Positions 35,642 to 44,879 of a DNA stretch of 64,000 bases are shown here, one piece after another. The DNA comes from Leptospira sp. WS4.C2 (lineage in GTDB: Bacteria > Spirochaetota > Leptospiria > Leptospirales > Leptospiraceae): assembly GCF_040833985.1 (NCBI RefSeq), contig NZ_CP162139.1, forward strand, positions 3,382,501 through 3,446,500, read 5' to 3'. The number at the start of each line of letters is the position of its first letter. The stretch's first letter is position 1. Below the pieces are notes generated by a model, which was given only the letters and a program-made list of their open reading frames with translations, made no database searches and was not told the DNA's origin. The position numbers were made by a program, and so were the translations under genes.

Positions 35642-36783
35642 TGAATCCGAGTACTCCTAAAGTTTTATACCAAGAAGCAAATCCATACGGTTCTTTTACT
35701 GCATTTTTAGAAGATGACGGAAGAACTATTTATCTCTACTTACAATCACATAACAATCCTGAGTGGCCAATGAAAACACTTTGGGTGCGGAACTTAATTG
35801 AGGCCCCCGAGGCACGAGTGGATGAGGATTTTGATGTTGGCCTTGCACCGGTCCTCACCAAATCAGAAATTACAGATCCAAAAGCACAAAGTTCCCTCAC
35901 AGAAGACCAAATTCATTTTATTTGGTCAGAAGAAGGAGATGCAGTGGCATTATTTGTGGATGAAGAACTCCAAGCCTTTTTGCCTTCTTGGTCTGGGATC
36001 AAAGGCATTCATGGCTATGCAAAATTTGCAAAAGAAGAAGCACCTACCGCATCCCCACTAGGTGATCCAGAGAATGGTGTGATTGCCGAACGAGTAAGAA
36101 CCAATCGTAAATTTTGGGAATCCGTTGCTGAAAAAGACCATTGGAAAAAAGCACAACAACTTCGATTGGATTTTTTAGAATCAAAACTTGGCAAACACCA
36201 AACCTATTGGTCAGCAGATGGTGGAAAGTATCCTTCGCTTGGCATCGCATCGTTTTTACCGAAAGAATATCCTGGAATCAAAATATTTTCGACGATTGGG
36301 ATGAGTGTTCAAAACCAACCATCCATTGAACTCTATCACAAAGATTATGAAAACTTTTCTCGCATCGAACTTGTTTTTGCCATCCAACTTATGAAAGATA
36401 CAGAAGATAAATCAGAAACATGGATCCAACATGTACTTGGTGAGATGGTGAAGTTCCCTTGGAACACAGGAATTTGGTTTGGACATTCTCATACGATTCA
36501 AAATCCGAGAAAAGATCCCGACCAACTCTATCTAGACTTCAATTGGTTCGTTCTACGCAACGTCACAGAGGAAATAGAGCAGGGTTCCACGGAAACTCTA
36601 CCAAATCTTCATGGACTCGTCACAGAGAACGGGAAACGCGCTAATTTTCTATTCTTAACTCCTATCGCAACAGAAGAACGAATTTGTTTTATGCGAGAAG
36701 GATCATATAAGTTTTGGGAGACCTGGAAGAAGGAAGGATATAGTTTCTTTCACGACAGTGAACGAAGAATGTTAGAATTCTAG
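35641..36783 (+). CDS. Suppressor-of-fused (SUFU) domain protein
   Basis: A 380-residue cytoplasmic protein. The C-terminal half (GMSVQNQPSIELYHKDYENFSRIELVFA, WIQHVLGEMVKFPWNTGIWFGHSHTIQ, FLFLTPIATEERICFMREGSYKFWETW, shown here as separate short landmarks) matches the bacterial SUFU-like domain. The N-terminal ~140 residues are an acidic, beta-rich region not recognised. Bacterial SUFU proteins often sit in toxin-immunity settings; no toxin is visible here. Confidence 0.75.
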   Translation: MNPSTPKVLYQEANPYGSFTAFLEDDGRTIYLYLQSHNNPEWPMKTLWVRNLIEAPEARVDEDFDVGLAPVLTKSEITDPKAQSSLTEDQIHFIWSEEGDAVALFVDEELQAFLPSWSGIKGIHGYAKFAKEEAPTASPLGDPENGVIAERVRTNRKFWESVAEKDHWKKAQQLRLDFLESKLGKHQTYWSADGGKYPSLGIASFLPKEYPGIKIFSTIGMSVQNQPSIELYHKDYENFSRIELVFAIQLMKDTEDKSETWIQHVLGEMVKFPWNTGIWFGHSHTIQNPRKDPDQLYLDFNWFVLRNVTEEIEQGSTETLPNLHGLVTENGKRANFLFLTPIATEERICFMREGSYKFWETWKKEGYSFFHDSERRMLEF

Positions 36784-36842
36784 ATTTTAATTTCAAAAAA
36801 ATCCGATTCAAACTCTAAAATCTGGCCGTTACTCTATATGAT

Positions 36843-37424
36843 ATGGCAGAGACGTATACAAAGTACTTCAATTTAGAGTTTGAACCCTTTTCCTTAGAAC
36901 GAATTCTCGAAGAAAGACAAGACTCCACTGGTTTTTTTCTCTCTACCGTATTTCAAAAACGGTTTTCGGAAGAAGTGAATCTCAAACGCCATGAGGATCA
37001 AAAACTATGGATCCAAACTAAAAATCTACGATACGTTGTTTTGGATGGGGTTCAGAAAATTTCCGATGAAAATGGAAGGTTAGAACCTACCAATATCCTC
37101 TACTTACTTGTTTTTTTTGATTTTAACTCCATCACTGAGTATGGTTTCGAAGATGTATGTAATGTTCTGATGAAACGATACGATCTCCCCTCTCTTATCC
37201 TCAAAATGCCTGAGTCAGACCATTTAGAAATCTGGAGTAAGGACCATTCACGTAAGAGTTATAAAAATGTGATCCATCCTAACATTGAATCGCTGATGAA
37301 ATCTCTCTTTGATTCGATCAATAAGAAGGATCATTTCCAGTTTATTGGCTTGGAAAAACTCAATTCTGATAAAAAATCGGGGTTTCTTATGAGTCGAAGG
37401 GGTTTTACAAGGGCAATTGCCTAA
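36843..37424 (+). CDS. Hypothetical protein
   Basis: A 193-residue soluble protein, mixed alpha/beta, starting at ATG 36843 (MAETYTKYFNLEFEPF). No family recognised. No signal peptide, membrane segment or Cys cluster is seen. It lies 59 bp after the SUFU-domain gene and could share its transcript; it is convergent with the Lys-rich micro-gene. Confidence 0.6.
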   Translation: MAETYTKYFNLEFEPFSLERILEERQDSTGFFLSTVFQKRFSEEVNLKRHEDQKLWIQTKNLRYVVLDGVQKISDENGRLEPTNILYLLVFFDFNSITEYGFEDVCNVLMKRYDLPSLILKMPESDHLEIWSKDHSRKSYKNVIHPNIESLMKSLFDSINKKDHFQFIGLEKLNSDKKSGFLMSRRGFTRAIA

Positions 37425-37452
37425 TTTTTCTCGGAACTTGTACCTATAAATG

Positions 37453-37478
37453 AAAAAACCCGCAGGTCTTGCGGGTTC
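37453..37478 (-). terminator. Intrinsic terminator of the Lys/Ala micro-gene
   Basis: AACCCGCA (37457-37464)/TGCGGGTT (37470-37477), a perfect 8-bp stem with a 5-nt loop. On the minus strand it is followed by a T-run (T6, overlapping the stem end), giving a classical intrinsic terminator about 50 nt after the micro-gene stop. On the plus strand no T-run follows. Confidence 0.8.
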
Positions 37479-37524
37479 ACACAAATCTTACTTCGATGAA
37501 TCGAAGGAAGAATTAAGGCTAAGC

Positions 37525-37599
37525 TTATTTCTTAGCTTTTTTCTTTGCAGCTTTTTTCTTAGCGGCTTTCTTTTTTGCGGCTTTCTTTTTAGCAACCAT
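37525..37599 (-). CDS. 24-residue Lys/Ala-repeat micro-protein (histone-H1-tail-like)
   Basis: ATG 37599 to TAA 37525. The product is MVAKKK, three AAKKK units, then AKK: 14 Lys and 8 Ala of 24 residues. AAGGA lies 8 nt before the start. A putative promoter is upstream and a strong intrinsic terminator downstream, so it is a complete transcription unit. The codons alternate (AAA/AAG, GCC/GCT/GCA), which argues for selection on the peptide rather than a plain DNA repeat. The composition resembles Lys-rich tails of bacterial H1-like proteins, so DNA or RNA binding is likely. No match to a named family can be claimed. Confidence 0.75.
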   Translation of the reverse strand: MVAKKKAAKKKAAKKKAAKKKAKK

Positions 37600-37670
37600 T
37601 GTGATCGTCCTTATCTTTTGATTTCAAAACACGGCTGTCCTTGGCAAACAGAGAGTGAATTGATACGACA

Positions 37671-37699
37671 TAATTAAATCATATCATTTTTAATGTAAA
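37671..37699 (-). promoter_or_regulatory. Candidate promoter of the Lys/Ala micro-gene
   Basis: On the minus strand TTTACA (37699-37694) and TAATTA (37676-37671) are separated by 17 bp, 4/6 or better to consensus at each box. It would give a leader of about 65 nt. Confidence 0.35.
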
Positions 37700-37758
37700 G
37701 AAATTTTATTTTTTGCATGAATTTTTATTCAAAATAAAAAAACAGACTAATACTCATT

Positions 37759-38778
37759 CTACGGAACATTGATAACAATCTTACCAATCGTTTGTCCCGA
37801 TTGAAATGTACGGAGTGCATCGTGTATTTTTTCGAACGCAAACTCATGTCCGATGGTTTGTTTTGGTAATGATAACATCATTAAATCGGAAAAATGTTTT
37901 CTAAGTTCATCAATTTCATTCCACAACCATATTAAATTGAATCCCATCACTGATTTATTCTCTGAAATCATCGATAATGGATCAATTTTTGGTCGTGAGA
38001 GGTAAGAATAAGCAATCGATAGCCAATTTCGGAATGAATGTGATGGTGTGAAGTTCGCACTACCATAAGTAATAAGTCTTCCCATTGGTGCCATTAGATC
38101 ATAACTGTCCTGAAAATAACGACCACCTAAACATTCTAAAACTATTTTTAATGGATGTTCTGATAAAATTTTCTGCATCTCTTGTTTAAAATGAGGAGAT
38201 CTAATGAGAAAATAATCATAACCAACCTCTTCTAAGATCGAAAACTTAACGGAATCACCTACAAGTCCGATAGGAATTGCTTTTTTTTTCTTAGCGATAT
38301 GACCTGCCATGATACCCACACCACCAGCAGCGCTATGAATCAGAACATGATCTCCTTCTTTCACTTGTCCGAGTGGAACGAGAGCATAGTATGCAGTGAG
38401 TGCTTGTACAACAATGGCAGCACCATCTTGCATCGACCAACCCTTAGGAAGCGCGAATACTGTTTTTTCTGAAATGTTAAGATGAGTTGTGTAGGCACCG
38501 AAGCGAGTCACACCAAACACTGAATCTCCTACCTCAAAATCCTTAACATTTGGGCCTATTTTTACGATTTTTCCCGCAAATTCTAAACCTGGAATGAAAC
38601 TTCCTTTAGGAGTTGCTGAGTACAAACCATAAATCGAAAATACATCCGCAAAGTTAAGTCCAATGGCTTTGACTTCAATGGTGACTTCATCTCCTTCTGG
38701 TGGCCTTAAGAGTTCTTTTTTCCGATGAAGGTGATCAATAGATCCGGTTTTTTCGATGCGATAGACTTCTCTTAACAT
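37759..38778 (-). CDS. Zinc-independent MDR-family quinone/alcohol oxidoreductase
   Basis: A 339-residue medium-chain dehydrogenase/reductase. The N-terminal GroES-like domain has GLNFADVFSIYGLY and PGLEFAGKIVKIG; the cofactor domain has VLIHSAAGGVGIMAGHIA. The catalytic zinc ligands of alcohol dehydrogenases are absent, placing it with quinone oxidoreductase/VAT-1-like proteins that use NADPH. It is divergent from gcvT. The substrate is unknown. Confidence 0.88.
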   Translation of the reverse strand: MLREVYRIEKTGSIDHLHRKKELLRPPEGDEVTIEVKAIGLNFADVFSIYGLYSATPKGSFIPGLEFAGKIVKIGPNVKDFEVGDSVFGVTRFGAYTTHLNISEKTVFALPKGWSMQDGAAIVVQALTAYYALVPLGQVKEGDHVLIHSAAGGVGIMAGHIAKKKKAIPIGLVGDSVKFSILEEVGYDYFLIRSPHFKQEMQKILSEHPLKIVLECLGGRYFQDSYDLMAPMGRLITYGSANFTPSHSFRNWLSIAYSYLSRPKIDPLSMISENKSVMGFNLIWLWNEIDELRKHFSDLMMLSLPKQTIGHEFAFEKIHDALRTFQSGQTIGKIVINVP

Positions 38779-38813
38779 AATATCTTAGAAAAAATTCAAT
38801 TCCATAACTATGA

Positions 38814-38831
38814 AACCATTTTTCAATGGTT
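38814..38831. promoter_or_regulatory. Hairpin/operator between the MDR gene and gcvT
   Basis: AACCATT (38814-38820)/AATGGTT (38825-38831), a perfect 7-bp stem with a TTTC loop. It covers the in-frame ATG 38826 and ends 24 nt before GTG 38856. It could be an operator or a structure that hides the upstream start. No glycine riboswitch is evident in this short gap. Confidence 0.35.
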
Positions 38832-38855
38832 CCAGAGTCTGATCGAGAGAAAGCC

Positions 38856-39968
38856 GTGGAACTAAAACAAACCCCTTTACATACAATTCATAAAGAAATG
38901 GGAGCCAAGATGGTTCCTTTTGGCGGATGGGACATGCCTGTTCAATATACTGGTATCATCCAAGAACATTTGACCACAAGATCGGCTGCGGGACTCTTTG
39001 ACGTTTCGCATATGGGCGAAATTTTTGTGACAGGAAAAGAAGATGAGGTTCTCAGTTTTTTAGAATCAGTTACTTGTAATACCATCTCTAGTATGAAACC
39101 AGGACAAGTGCAATACAATGCTGTGGTGAATGAAGCTGGTGGTCTTGTGGACGACATCACAGTTTATAAATTCAACGAATCTAAATATATGATTTGTTCT
39201 AATGCTTCTAACTACCCTGCCGTAACAAACCATTTAGAAAAATATAAAAAAGGAAACGTAACTGTCGTTGATGATAGTAAAAACTGGCATCAAATTGCAT
39301 TACAAGGGCCCAATGCTGATCAAATTTTTTCTAAATACCTGGGAAAGGACTTAAGTTCTATCCTTTATTATCATTTTGAAGAAATGAATTGGAAAGGAGA
39401 GACCATCATCGTATCTCGCACTGGTTATACGGGAGAAGATGGATTTGAAATTTATACATCCAACACACTTGGTGTCATTCTCTGGAAAGATTTATTGGAA
39501 ATAGGAAAAGAGTTTGGTCTGGCTCCTGTTGGGCTTGGGGCTCGCGACACTCTCCGGCTCGAAGCCAAATATCCTCTCTATGGCCATGAACTGAATGCGG
39601 AATGGACACCAGTAGAATCGGGAATCAACTTTATCGTGAAAGAAAAACCAATCCCTTACTTGGGATATGACCGAATCATCGCAGAAAAAAAGAATGGTCC
39701 CAAACGTAAAATTGTGGGCATTCTCCTGATGGAACCTGGTGTTTTACGAGAAAATTTCCCGATTTTTTCGAAGGAAGGGAAGGAAATTGGCAAATCTACC
39801 TCAGGAACCCACTCCCCCAGTCGCAAAGAATCCCTAGGCCTTGCCATTCTTGAAACCGAATTCACTAAAAACCAAACGGAAGTATTTGTGGAGATTCGTG
39901 GACAAAAGAAATTGGCTAAAGTAGAGACTGGAGCCTTTATCCAAGGCAGTGTTCGAAACAATCGCTAA
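38856..39968 (+). CDS. gcvT: Aminomethyltransferase, glycine cleavage T protein
   Basis: About 370 residues. It transfers the methylene group from the H-protein aminomethyl arm to tetrahydrofolate, releasing ammonia. Family signatures are [40 protein letters not shown] and [15 protein letters not shown] 38856 gives the usual N-terminus ([16 protein letters not shown]) with GAGAG upstream; ATG 38826 adds 10 residues and lies in a hairpin. First gene of gcvT-gcvH-gcvP. Confidence 0.95.
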   Translation: MELKQTPLHTIHKEMGAKMVPFGGWDMPVQYTGIIQEHLTTRSAAGLFDVSHMGEIFVTGKEDEVLSFLESVTCNTISSMKPGQVQYNAVVNEAGGLVDDITVYKFNESKYMICSNASNYPAVTNHLEKYKKGNVTVVDDSKNWHQIALQGPNADQIFSKYLGKDLSSILYYHFEEMNWKGETIIVSRTGYTGEDGFEIYTSNTLGVILWKDLLEIGKEFGLAPVGLGARDTLRLEAKYPLYGHELNAEWTPVESGINFIVKEKPIPYLGYDRIIAEKKNGPKRKIVGILLMEPGVLRENFPIFSKEGKEIGKSTSGTHSPSRKESLGLAILETEFTKNQTEVFVEIRGQKKLAKVETGAFIQGSVRNNR

Positions 39969-39997
39969 TCTGAGAGCATAGTAGAAGAGGAAAAATC

Positions 39998-40390
39998 ATG
40001 GCAGATACACAAGCAAGAGACGGTTATTATTATACTGAAAAACATGAATGGGTAAAAGTAGAGGGTGATGTGGCTCTTGTTGGAATCACTGACTTTGCAC
40101 AGAATGCCCTAGGTGACATTGTTTTTATCGACTTACCAAAACCGGGAAAACAAATCAAAGCCAAAGACAGCCTGGGAACGATTGAATCAGTGAAAGCGGC
40201 AGAAGATTTATATTCTCCTATTTCCGGTGAAGTGCTGGAGACAAATGCAACTCTTGGTTCCAATCCCGCAGCCGTAAATGCAGACCCTTTTGATACTTGG
40301 ATGGTAAAATTAAAGAACATCCAAACTTCCGAACTCGGAAGCCTTCTCTCAAGCGCACAGTATAAAGAATACGTATCCAAACTGGATTAA
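39998..40390 (+). CDS. gcvH: Glycine cleavage H protein
   Basis: A 130-residue lipoyl carrier. The lipoylation site is K66 in [13 protein letters not shown], and the [19 protein letters not shown] segment is typical. It shuttles the aminomethyl group between GcvP, GcvT and dihydrolipoamide dehydrogenase (not in this window). GAGGAA precedes ATG 39998. Gaps of 29 and 16 bp to its neighbours indicate one operon. Confidence 0.97.
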   Translation: MADTQARDGYYYTEKHEWVKVEGDVALVGITDFAQNALGDIVFIDLPKPGKQIKAKDSLGTIESVKAAEDLYSPISGEVLETNATLGSNPAAVNADPFDTWMVKLKNIQTSELGSLLSSAQYKEYVSKLD

Positions 40391-40406
40391 TAGGAGTTTT
40401 TCTAAA

Positions 40407-43319
40407 GTGAGTTCTGTAAAACCTACATCACCTCTCCATTCCCCTTACGAAGAATCATTGGAACCAAGCGATACTTTCCTCCGACGCCATGTTGGTGTCA
40501 CAGAGGAAACTGTTACCGCAATGCTTTCCACCATTGGTTACAAGGAATTGGATGATCTCATCAACGATGCAGTTCCCGAAAACATTCGTTTGCGAAAGGA
40601 ACTAAGCCTTCCAAAACCGATTGGTGAGTATGCTTTACAAAGAGAACTGAAGAAAATCGTATCAAAAAATAAAATCTATAGATCCTACTTGGGTCTTGGA
40701 TATTATTCTTGTATCACACCTGCCGTAATCCAAAGAAATATTTTAGAAAATCCGGGTTGGTATACTGCTTACACTCCTTACCAAGCAGAAATTGCACAAG
40801 GCCGTATGGAAGCTCTCATTAACTTCCAAACGATGATCACTGACATGACAGGAATGGAAATTGCCAACGCCTCCCTACTGGATGAAGGAACCGCTGCTGC
40901 CGAAGCGATGAATATGCTCTTCTCTCTCAAAGAAGATACACAAGGAAAATCATTTTTTGTTTCTCAATCGGTGCATCCACAAACCTTAGATGTGATTCGT
41001 ACACGTGCCATTCCTCTCGGAATCAATATCGTTGTGGGATCTTTTAAGAAGATGGTTCCTTCCAATGATTTTTTTGGAGCGATTGTCCAATACCCATCCA
41101 CTGATGGAACCATTTATGACTACAGTGAATTTATAGAAAGTTTACACAAGGTGGGTGCCAAAACTGTAGTCGCTGCGGATCTTTTAGCACTTACCATCTT
41201 AAAAGCACCGGGTGAAATGAATGCGGACGTGGTTGTGGGAAGTACACAACGTTTTGGATTGCCTCTTGGATTTGGTGGACCGCATGCCGGATACTACGCT
41301 ACCAAAGAAGAATACAAACGAAACATGCCTGGTCGTCTCATTGGTGTGTCCAAAGATTCACAAGGAAAACCTGGTTACCGCCTAAGCCTACAAACACGAG
41401 AACAACATATCCGTCGTGACAAAGCAACGTCTAACATTTGTACAGCGCAAGTTTTACTCGCTGTTTTATCTTCGATGTACGCCGTTTACCATGGGCCAAA
41501 AGGTTTAAAACAAATTGCTTCCCGTGTCCACCGGATGACAACCATCCTTGCCACTGGACTTGAAAAACTCGGATACAAAATCATTTCGAATCCATACTTC
41601 GATACCATTCGTGTGGAGTTGTCTAAAATTTCCTCTGCAGAGATCATTCACTATGCAGAAGAAAGAGAAATCAATATCAGACAAGTTTCAGGTCACGTGA
41701 TCAGCATCTCTTTAGATGAAACCACCAATCTAAAAGATATCAAAGACCTACTCGAAATTTTTAACGAAAACAAAGCCCTTCATTTCCAATTAGAAGATCT
41801 TACTGCAAAAGAAGAATGGAAAATTCCAGAACTTATGGAAAGAAAGTCTGAGTATCTGACTCATCCTGTTTTCAATAGTTTCCATACAGAAACAGAAATG
41901 TTGCGTTACATCCGTAGACTCGAAGCCAAAGATTTATCTCTCACCACGTCTATGATTGCGCTTGGGTCTTGTACGATGAAACTCAATGCATCGACTGAGA
42001 TGTATCCTGTCACTTGGCCAGAACTTGCAAATATCCATCCTTTTGTTCCGGAAAACCAAACTGAAGGATACCGAACTCTTTTTAGCCAATTAGAAAAATG
42101 GCTTTGTGAAATCACTGGTTTTGCGGAAGTTTCTCTCCAACCTAACGCTGGTTCGCAAGGAGAATATGCAGGTTTACTAGCCATTCGAAATTTCCACCAA
42201 AGTCGTAATGATATGCATAGAGACATCTGTCTCATTCCTATCTCTGCACATGGAACCAACCCCGCATCTGCAGTGATGGCTGGATTCAAAGTGGTGCCAG
42301 TCAATTGTGATACCAATGGGAATATTGACGTGGCTGATCTAAAGAAAAAAGCGATCGAATACAAAGATAGTTTAGGTGCCCTTATGGTGACCTATCCTTC
42401 CACTCATGGTGTGTTTGAAGCTTCCATCAAAGAAATTTGCCAAGCCATTCACGATAACGGTGGTCAGGTGTATATGGATGGAGCCAATATGAATGCCCAA
42501 GTGGGACTCACAAGGCCTGCTGATATTGGAGCGGACGTTTGCCATTTAAATCTACATAAAACTTTTTGTATCCCTCATGGTGGTGGTGGACCAGGTGTTG
42601 GCCCGATTGGAGTGGCAGAACATTTAGCACCTTTCCTTCCTGGGCACAGCCTTGTGGAAAATGGATCGAATAACAGCCAATGGGCGGTCTCCGCTGCCCC
42701 TTGGGGATCAGCTTCCATCATTGTGATCTCTTGGGCTTACATTGCGATGCTTGGTTTCGAAGGATTACAATTTGCAACTAAGGTGGCGATTCTCAATGCC
42801 AACTACATTGCTAAAAAATTAGAGTCTTCGTTTCCCGTATTGTATCGCGGAAACAAAGGGCTTGTGGCCCACGAATGTATTTTAGATATGCGTGGTTTCA
42901 AAAAAACAAGTGCCGTTGAAGTAGAAGATATTGCCAAACGTTTGATCGACTACGGATTCCACTCACCTACCATGTCCTTCCCTGTTCCTGGAACTTTAAT
43001 GGTAGAACCAACTGAGTCAGAATCCAAAGAAGAACTTGATAGATTCATTGATTCTATGTTAGCCATTGCAGGTGAAATCAAAGACATCGAATCAGGAGTT
43101 CTTTCGAAAGAAGACAATCCTTTAAAAAATTCTCCTCACACTGCAGACATGGTCATTAGTGATTCTTGGAAACATTCCTATCCAAGAGAACGAGCTGCCT
43201 ACCCATTGCCCTGGCTACGTGCTCGTAAGTTCTGGCCGAGTGTTGGCCGCGTGGACAACGTGTATGGAGACAGGAATCTTGTTTGTTCCTGTATTCCTAT
43301 GGAAGACTACGCCGTTTAG
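40407..43319 (+). CDS. gcvP: Glycine dehydrogenase (decarboxylating), P protein
   Basis: A 970-residue single-chain P protein with both halves fused (bacterial alpha-beta form). It decarboxylates glycine with pyridoxal phosphate; the cofactor Lys is in [17 protein letters not shown] (about residue 718). Other landmarks are [19 protein letters not shown] and [10 protein letters not shown]. Start GTG 40407, with AGGAG 10 nt upstream. The full length indicates a functional gene. Confidence 0.97.
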   Translation: MSSVKPTSPLHSPYEESLEPSDTFLRRHVGVTEETVTAMLSTIGYKELDDLINDAVPENIRLRKELSLPKPIGEYALQRELKKIVSKNKIYRSYLGLGYYSCITPAVIQRNILENPGWYTAYTPYQAEIAQGRMEALINFQTMITDMTGMEIANASLLDEGTAAAEAMNMLFSLKEDTQGKSFFVSQSVHPQTLDVIRTRAIPLGINIVVGSFKKMVPSNDFFGAIVQYPSTDGTIYDYSEFIESLHKVGAKTVVAADLLALTILKAPGEMNADVVVGSTQRFGLPLGFGGPHAGYYATKEEYKRNMPGRLIGVSKDSQGKPGYRLSLQTREQHIRRDKATSNICTAQVLLAVLSSMYAVYHGPKGLKQIASRVHRMTTILATGLEKLGYKIISNPYFDTIRVELSKISSAEIIHYAEEREINIRQVSGHVISISLDETTNLKDIKDLLEIFNENKALHFQLEDLTAKEEWKIPELMERKSEYLTHPVFNSFHTETEMLRYIRRLEAKDLSLTTSMIALGSCTMKLNASTEMYPVTWPELANIHPFVPENQTEGYRTLFSQLEKWLCEITGFAEVSLQPNAGSQGEYAGLLAIRNFHQSRNDMHRDICLIPISAHGTNPASAVMAGFKVVPVNCDTNGNIDVADLKKKAIEYKDSLGALMVTYPSTHGVFEASIKEICQAIHDNGGQVYMDGANMNAQVGLTRPADIGADVCHLNLHKTFCIPHGGGGPGVGPIGVAEHLAPFLPGHSLVENGSNNSQWAVSAAPWGSASIIVISWAYIAMLGFEGLQFATKVAILNANYIAKKLESSFPVLYRGNKGLVAHECILDMRGFKKTSAVEVEDIAKRLIDYGFHSPTMSFPVPGTLMVEPTESESKEELDRFIDSMLAIAGEIKDIESGVLSKEDNPLKNSPHTADMVISDSWKHSYPRERAAYPLPWLRARKFWPSVGRVDNVYGDRNLVCSCIPMEDYAV

Positions 43320-43334
43320 GAAAAACCAAATTAC

Positions 43335-43661
43335 ATGTTTTACGAAAAACATATTTTTGTTTGTGAAAACCAAAGGGCACCCGGCGAACGGGTGTCTTGC
43401 GGGAATCAAGGTTCTATCGAACTATTAAAACTCCTGAAACTAAAAGCAGCGAAAGCTGGAATTGAATACAAGTTTCGTGTTCAAAAATCCGGTTGTCTCG
43501 ATCGGTGTGAACTGGGTCCCATCCAAGTTTCCTACCCGGAAGGCAAGTGGTTTGCCATGAAAACAGAAGCAGACGTAGAAACCATTTTGGAATTTTATTT
43601 AAAAACGGACCAACCAGAAAGATACAAGCACCTAATCGTCTCAGACGATACAGTGGCCTAA
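43335..43661 (+). CDS. Small 2Fe-2S thioredoxin-like ferredoxin
   Basis: A 108-residue protein with four Cys in the thioredoxin-like ferredoxin pattern: HIFVCENQR, RVSCGNQGS, then SGCLDRCELGP. The fold and Cys order match the (2Fe-2S) ferredoxin family whose partners are mostly unknown. It starts 15 bp after gcvP and is probably co-transcribed, so it may carry electrons linked to glycine oxidation, but this is inference. Confidence 0.85.
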   Translation: MFYEKHIFVCENQRAPGERVSCGNQGSIELLKLLKLKAAKAGIEYKFRVQKSGCLDRCELGPIQVSYPEGKWFAMKTEADVETILEFYLKTDQPERYKHLIVSDDTVA

Positions 43662-43830
43662 TCAATATAGAAAATATAAAAACTTTCTTCGATCTAACTC
43701 TTAACACATAACATCGTCTATCGAATCAAAATCGAAATCTGCTACAAAACTATGAACTTTTGATAAGAAATTTTTATCAAAAAAAAGATGGAGTTGTGGG
43801 AATTCGGAAATTGTGATAAAAGGAAACCAT

Positions 43831-43871
43831 TGGGCGGCGGGTCTAGTTCCCCACCCTCAAATCGGGCGGGG
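43831..43871. repeat. GC-rich hairpin element before the cytochrome gene
   Basis: CCCCACCC (43849-43856)/GGGCGGGG (43864-43871) pair at 7 of 8 positions around a 7-nt loop, preceded by GGGCGGCGGG. The element resembles that at 33983-34050. The whole 295-bp gap from 43662 to 43956 holds nothing else that I can identify; frames crossing it look like shadows. Confidence 0.42.
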
Positions 43872-43956
43872 ATACAAATATCCAATCCTGTACCACACCA
43901 AACCCTGTCCAATTCCCCTTGACCAAAAACAACGTCTCCTATCTCTTTGCCCACGT

Positions 43957-44832
43957 ATGAAAAAAATTTCTCGTATCTTTACGATCACCTTTCTTTCTTT
44001 AGTGGGCATCCTTGTAGTGTTAGTCACGACTATTTATGTTTTCAGTTCAGAGCGAATGAACAAAACGTACGATGTAAAGTCGGTTTCTATTCCAAAATTT
44101 TCCAAACCTATGGATATTGCTGAAGGAAAACGTCTTTATCAATCCAGAGGATGTGGAGATTGCCATGACGTTGACGGAAGTGGAAGAACCTTTATCGAAG
44201 ATCCAGCACTTGGAACTTTTTCTGGTGCTAACCTAACATCAGGTAAAGGAGGAATTTTGGCCGACAGAACCGATGAAGAATTGGCCATTGCCATCCGTCA
44301 TGGTGTCGGCAAAAATGGCAGGGCATTATTATTTATGCCGTCAACTGATTTCCAAGGAATGACCAATGAAGATGTTGGAAAATTAATCTCTTTCCTCCGT
44401 TCTTCACCGGCGATAGACAAACCTCTAGGGGAGATCAAAGCTGGACCACTGGGTAGATTTCTTTTTTTAATTGGAGAAATTCCCGTCTTTGTATCAGCAG
44501 AGATCATCAACCACGAAGCTAATCACATAACAAAAATTATACCATCGATATCATTAGAATATGGTAAGTATGTAGCCTCGACTTGTACGGGGTGCCATGG
44601 TTTTAGTTTGAAAGGTGGTCCCATCCAAGGAGCTCCTCCCGAATGGCCAGCAGCTCAAGATATTAGCAAAAATGGTTTAACACATTATACGGAATCAACT
44701 TTTATAAAAACCATCAGAACAGGAAAACGTCCTGATGGTTCCGAGATGAAATTCCCAATGCCTTGGAAAAGTTTGGGCCAATTGAATGATACCGAACTCA
44801 AAGCTCTTTGGATGTATCTACAAACAATATAG
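43957..44832 (+). CDS. Membrane-anchored dihaem cytochrome c
   Basis: A 291-residue protein with an N-terminal membrane anchor or signal (ITFLSLVGILVVLVTTIY) and two haem c motifs, CGDCH and CTGCH. Each is followed by a cytochrome c domain with a likely Met ligand (LLFMPSTDF; MKFPMPWK). It acts in periplasmic electron transfer. ATG 43957 directly precedes the signal; the frame runs back to 43813 through the GC-rich element and was trimmed. Confidence 0.9.
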   Translation: MKKISRIFTITFLSLVGILVVLVTTIYVFSSERMNKTYDVKSVSIPKFSKPMDIAEGKRLYQSRGCGDCHDVDGSGRTFIEDPALGTFSGANLTSGKGGILADRTDEELAIAIRHGVGKNGRALLFMPSTDFQGMTNEDVGKLISFLRSSPAIDKPLGEIKAGPLGRFLFLIGEIPVFVSAEIINHEANHITKIIPSISLEYGKYVASTCTGCHGFSLKGGPIQGAPPEWPAAQDISKNGLTHYTESTFIKTIRTGKRPDGSEMKFPMPWKSLGQLNDTELKALWMYLQTI

Positions 44833-44848
44833 TCTTTGATGACTATAT
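44827..44848. terminator. Hairpin at the cytochrome gene stop
   Basis: ATATAGTC (44827-44834)/GACTATAT (44841-44848), a perfect 8-bp stem with a 6-nt loop that includes the TAG stop codon. T-rich sequence (AATTCTCTCTC) follows. Candidate terminator for the cytochrome gene between convergent genes; its loop shares AGTCTTTGATG with the next hairpin. Confidence 0.4.
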
Positions 44849-44879
44849 AATTCTCTCTCAATAGGTAAGTTACATCTTC

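Noticed and set aside
38779..38855. Glycine riboswitch upstream of gcvT
   Set aside because: The gap is too short and lacks the paired aptamer sequences I would expect; only a small hairpin is present.
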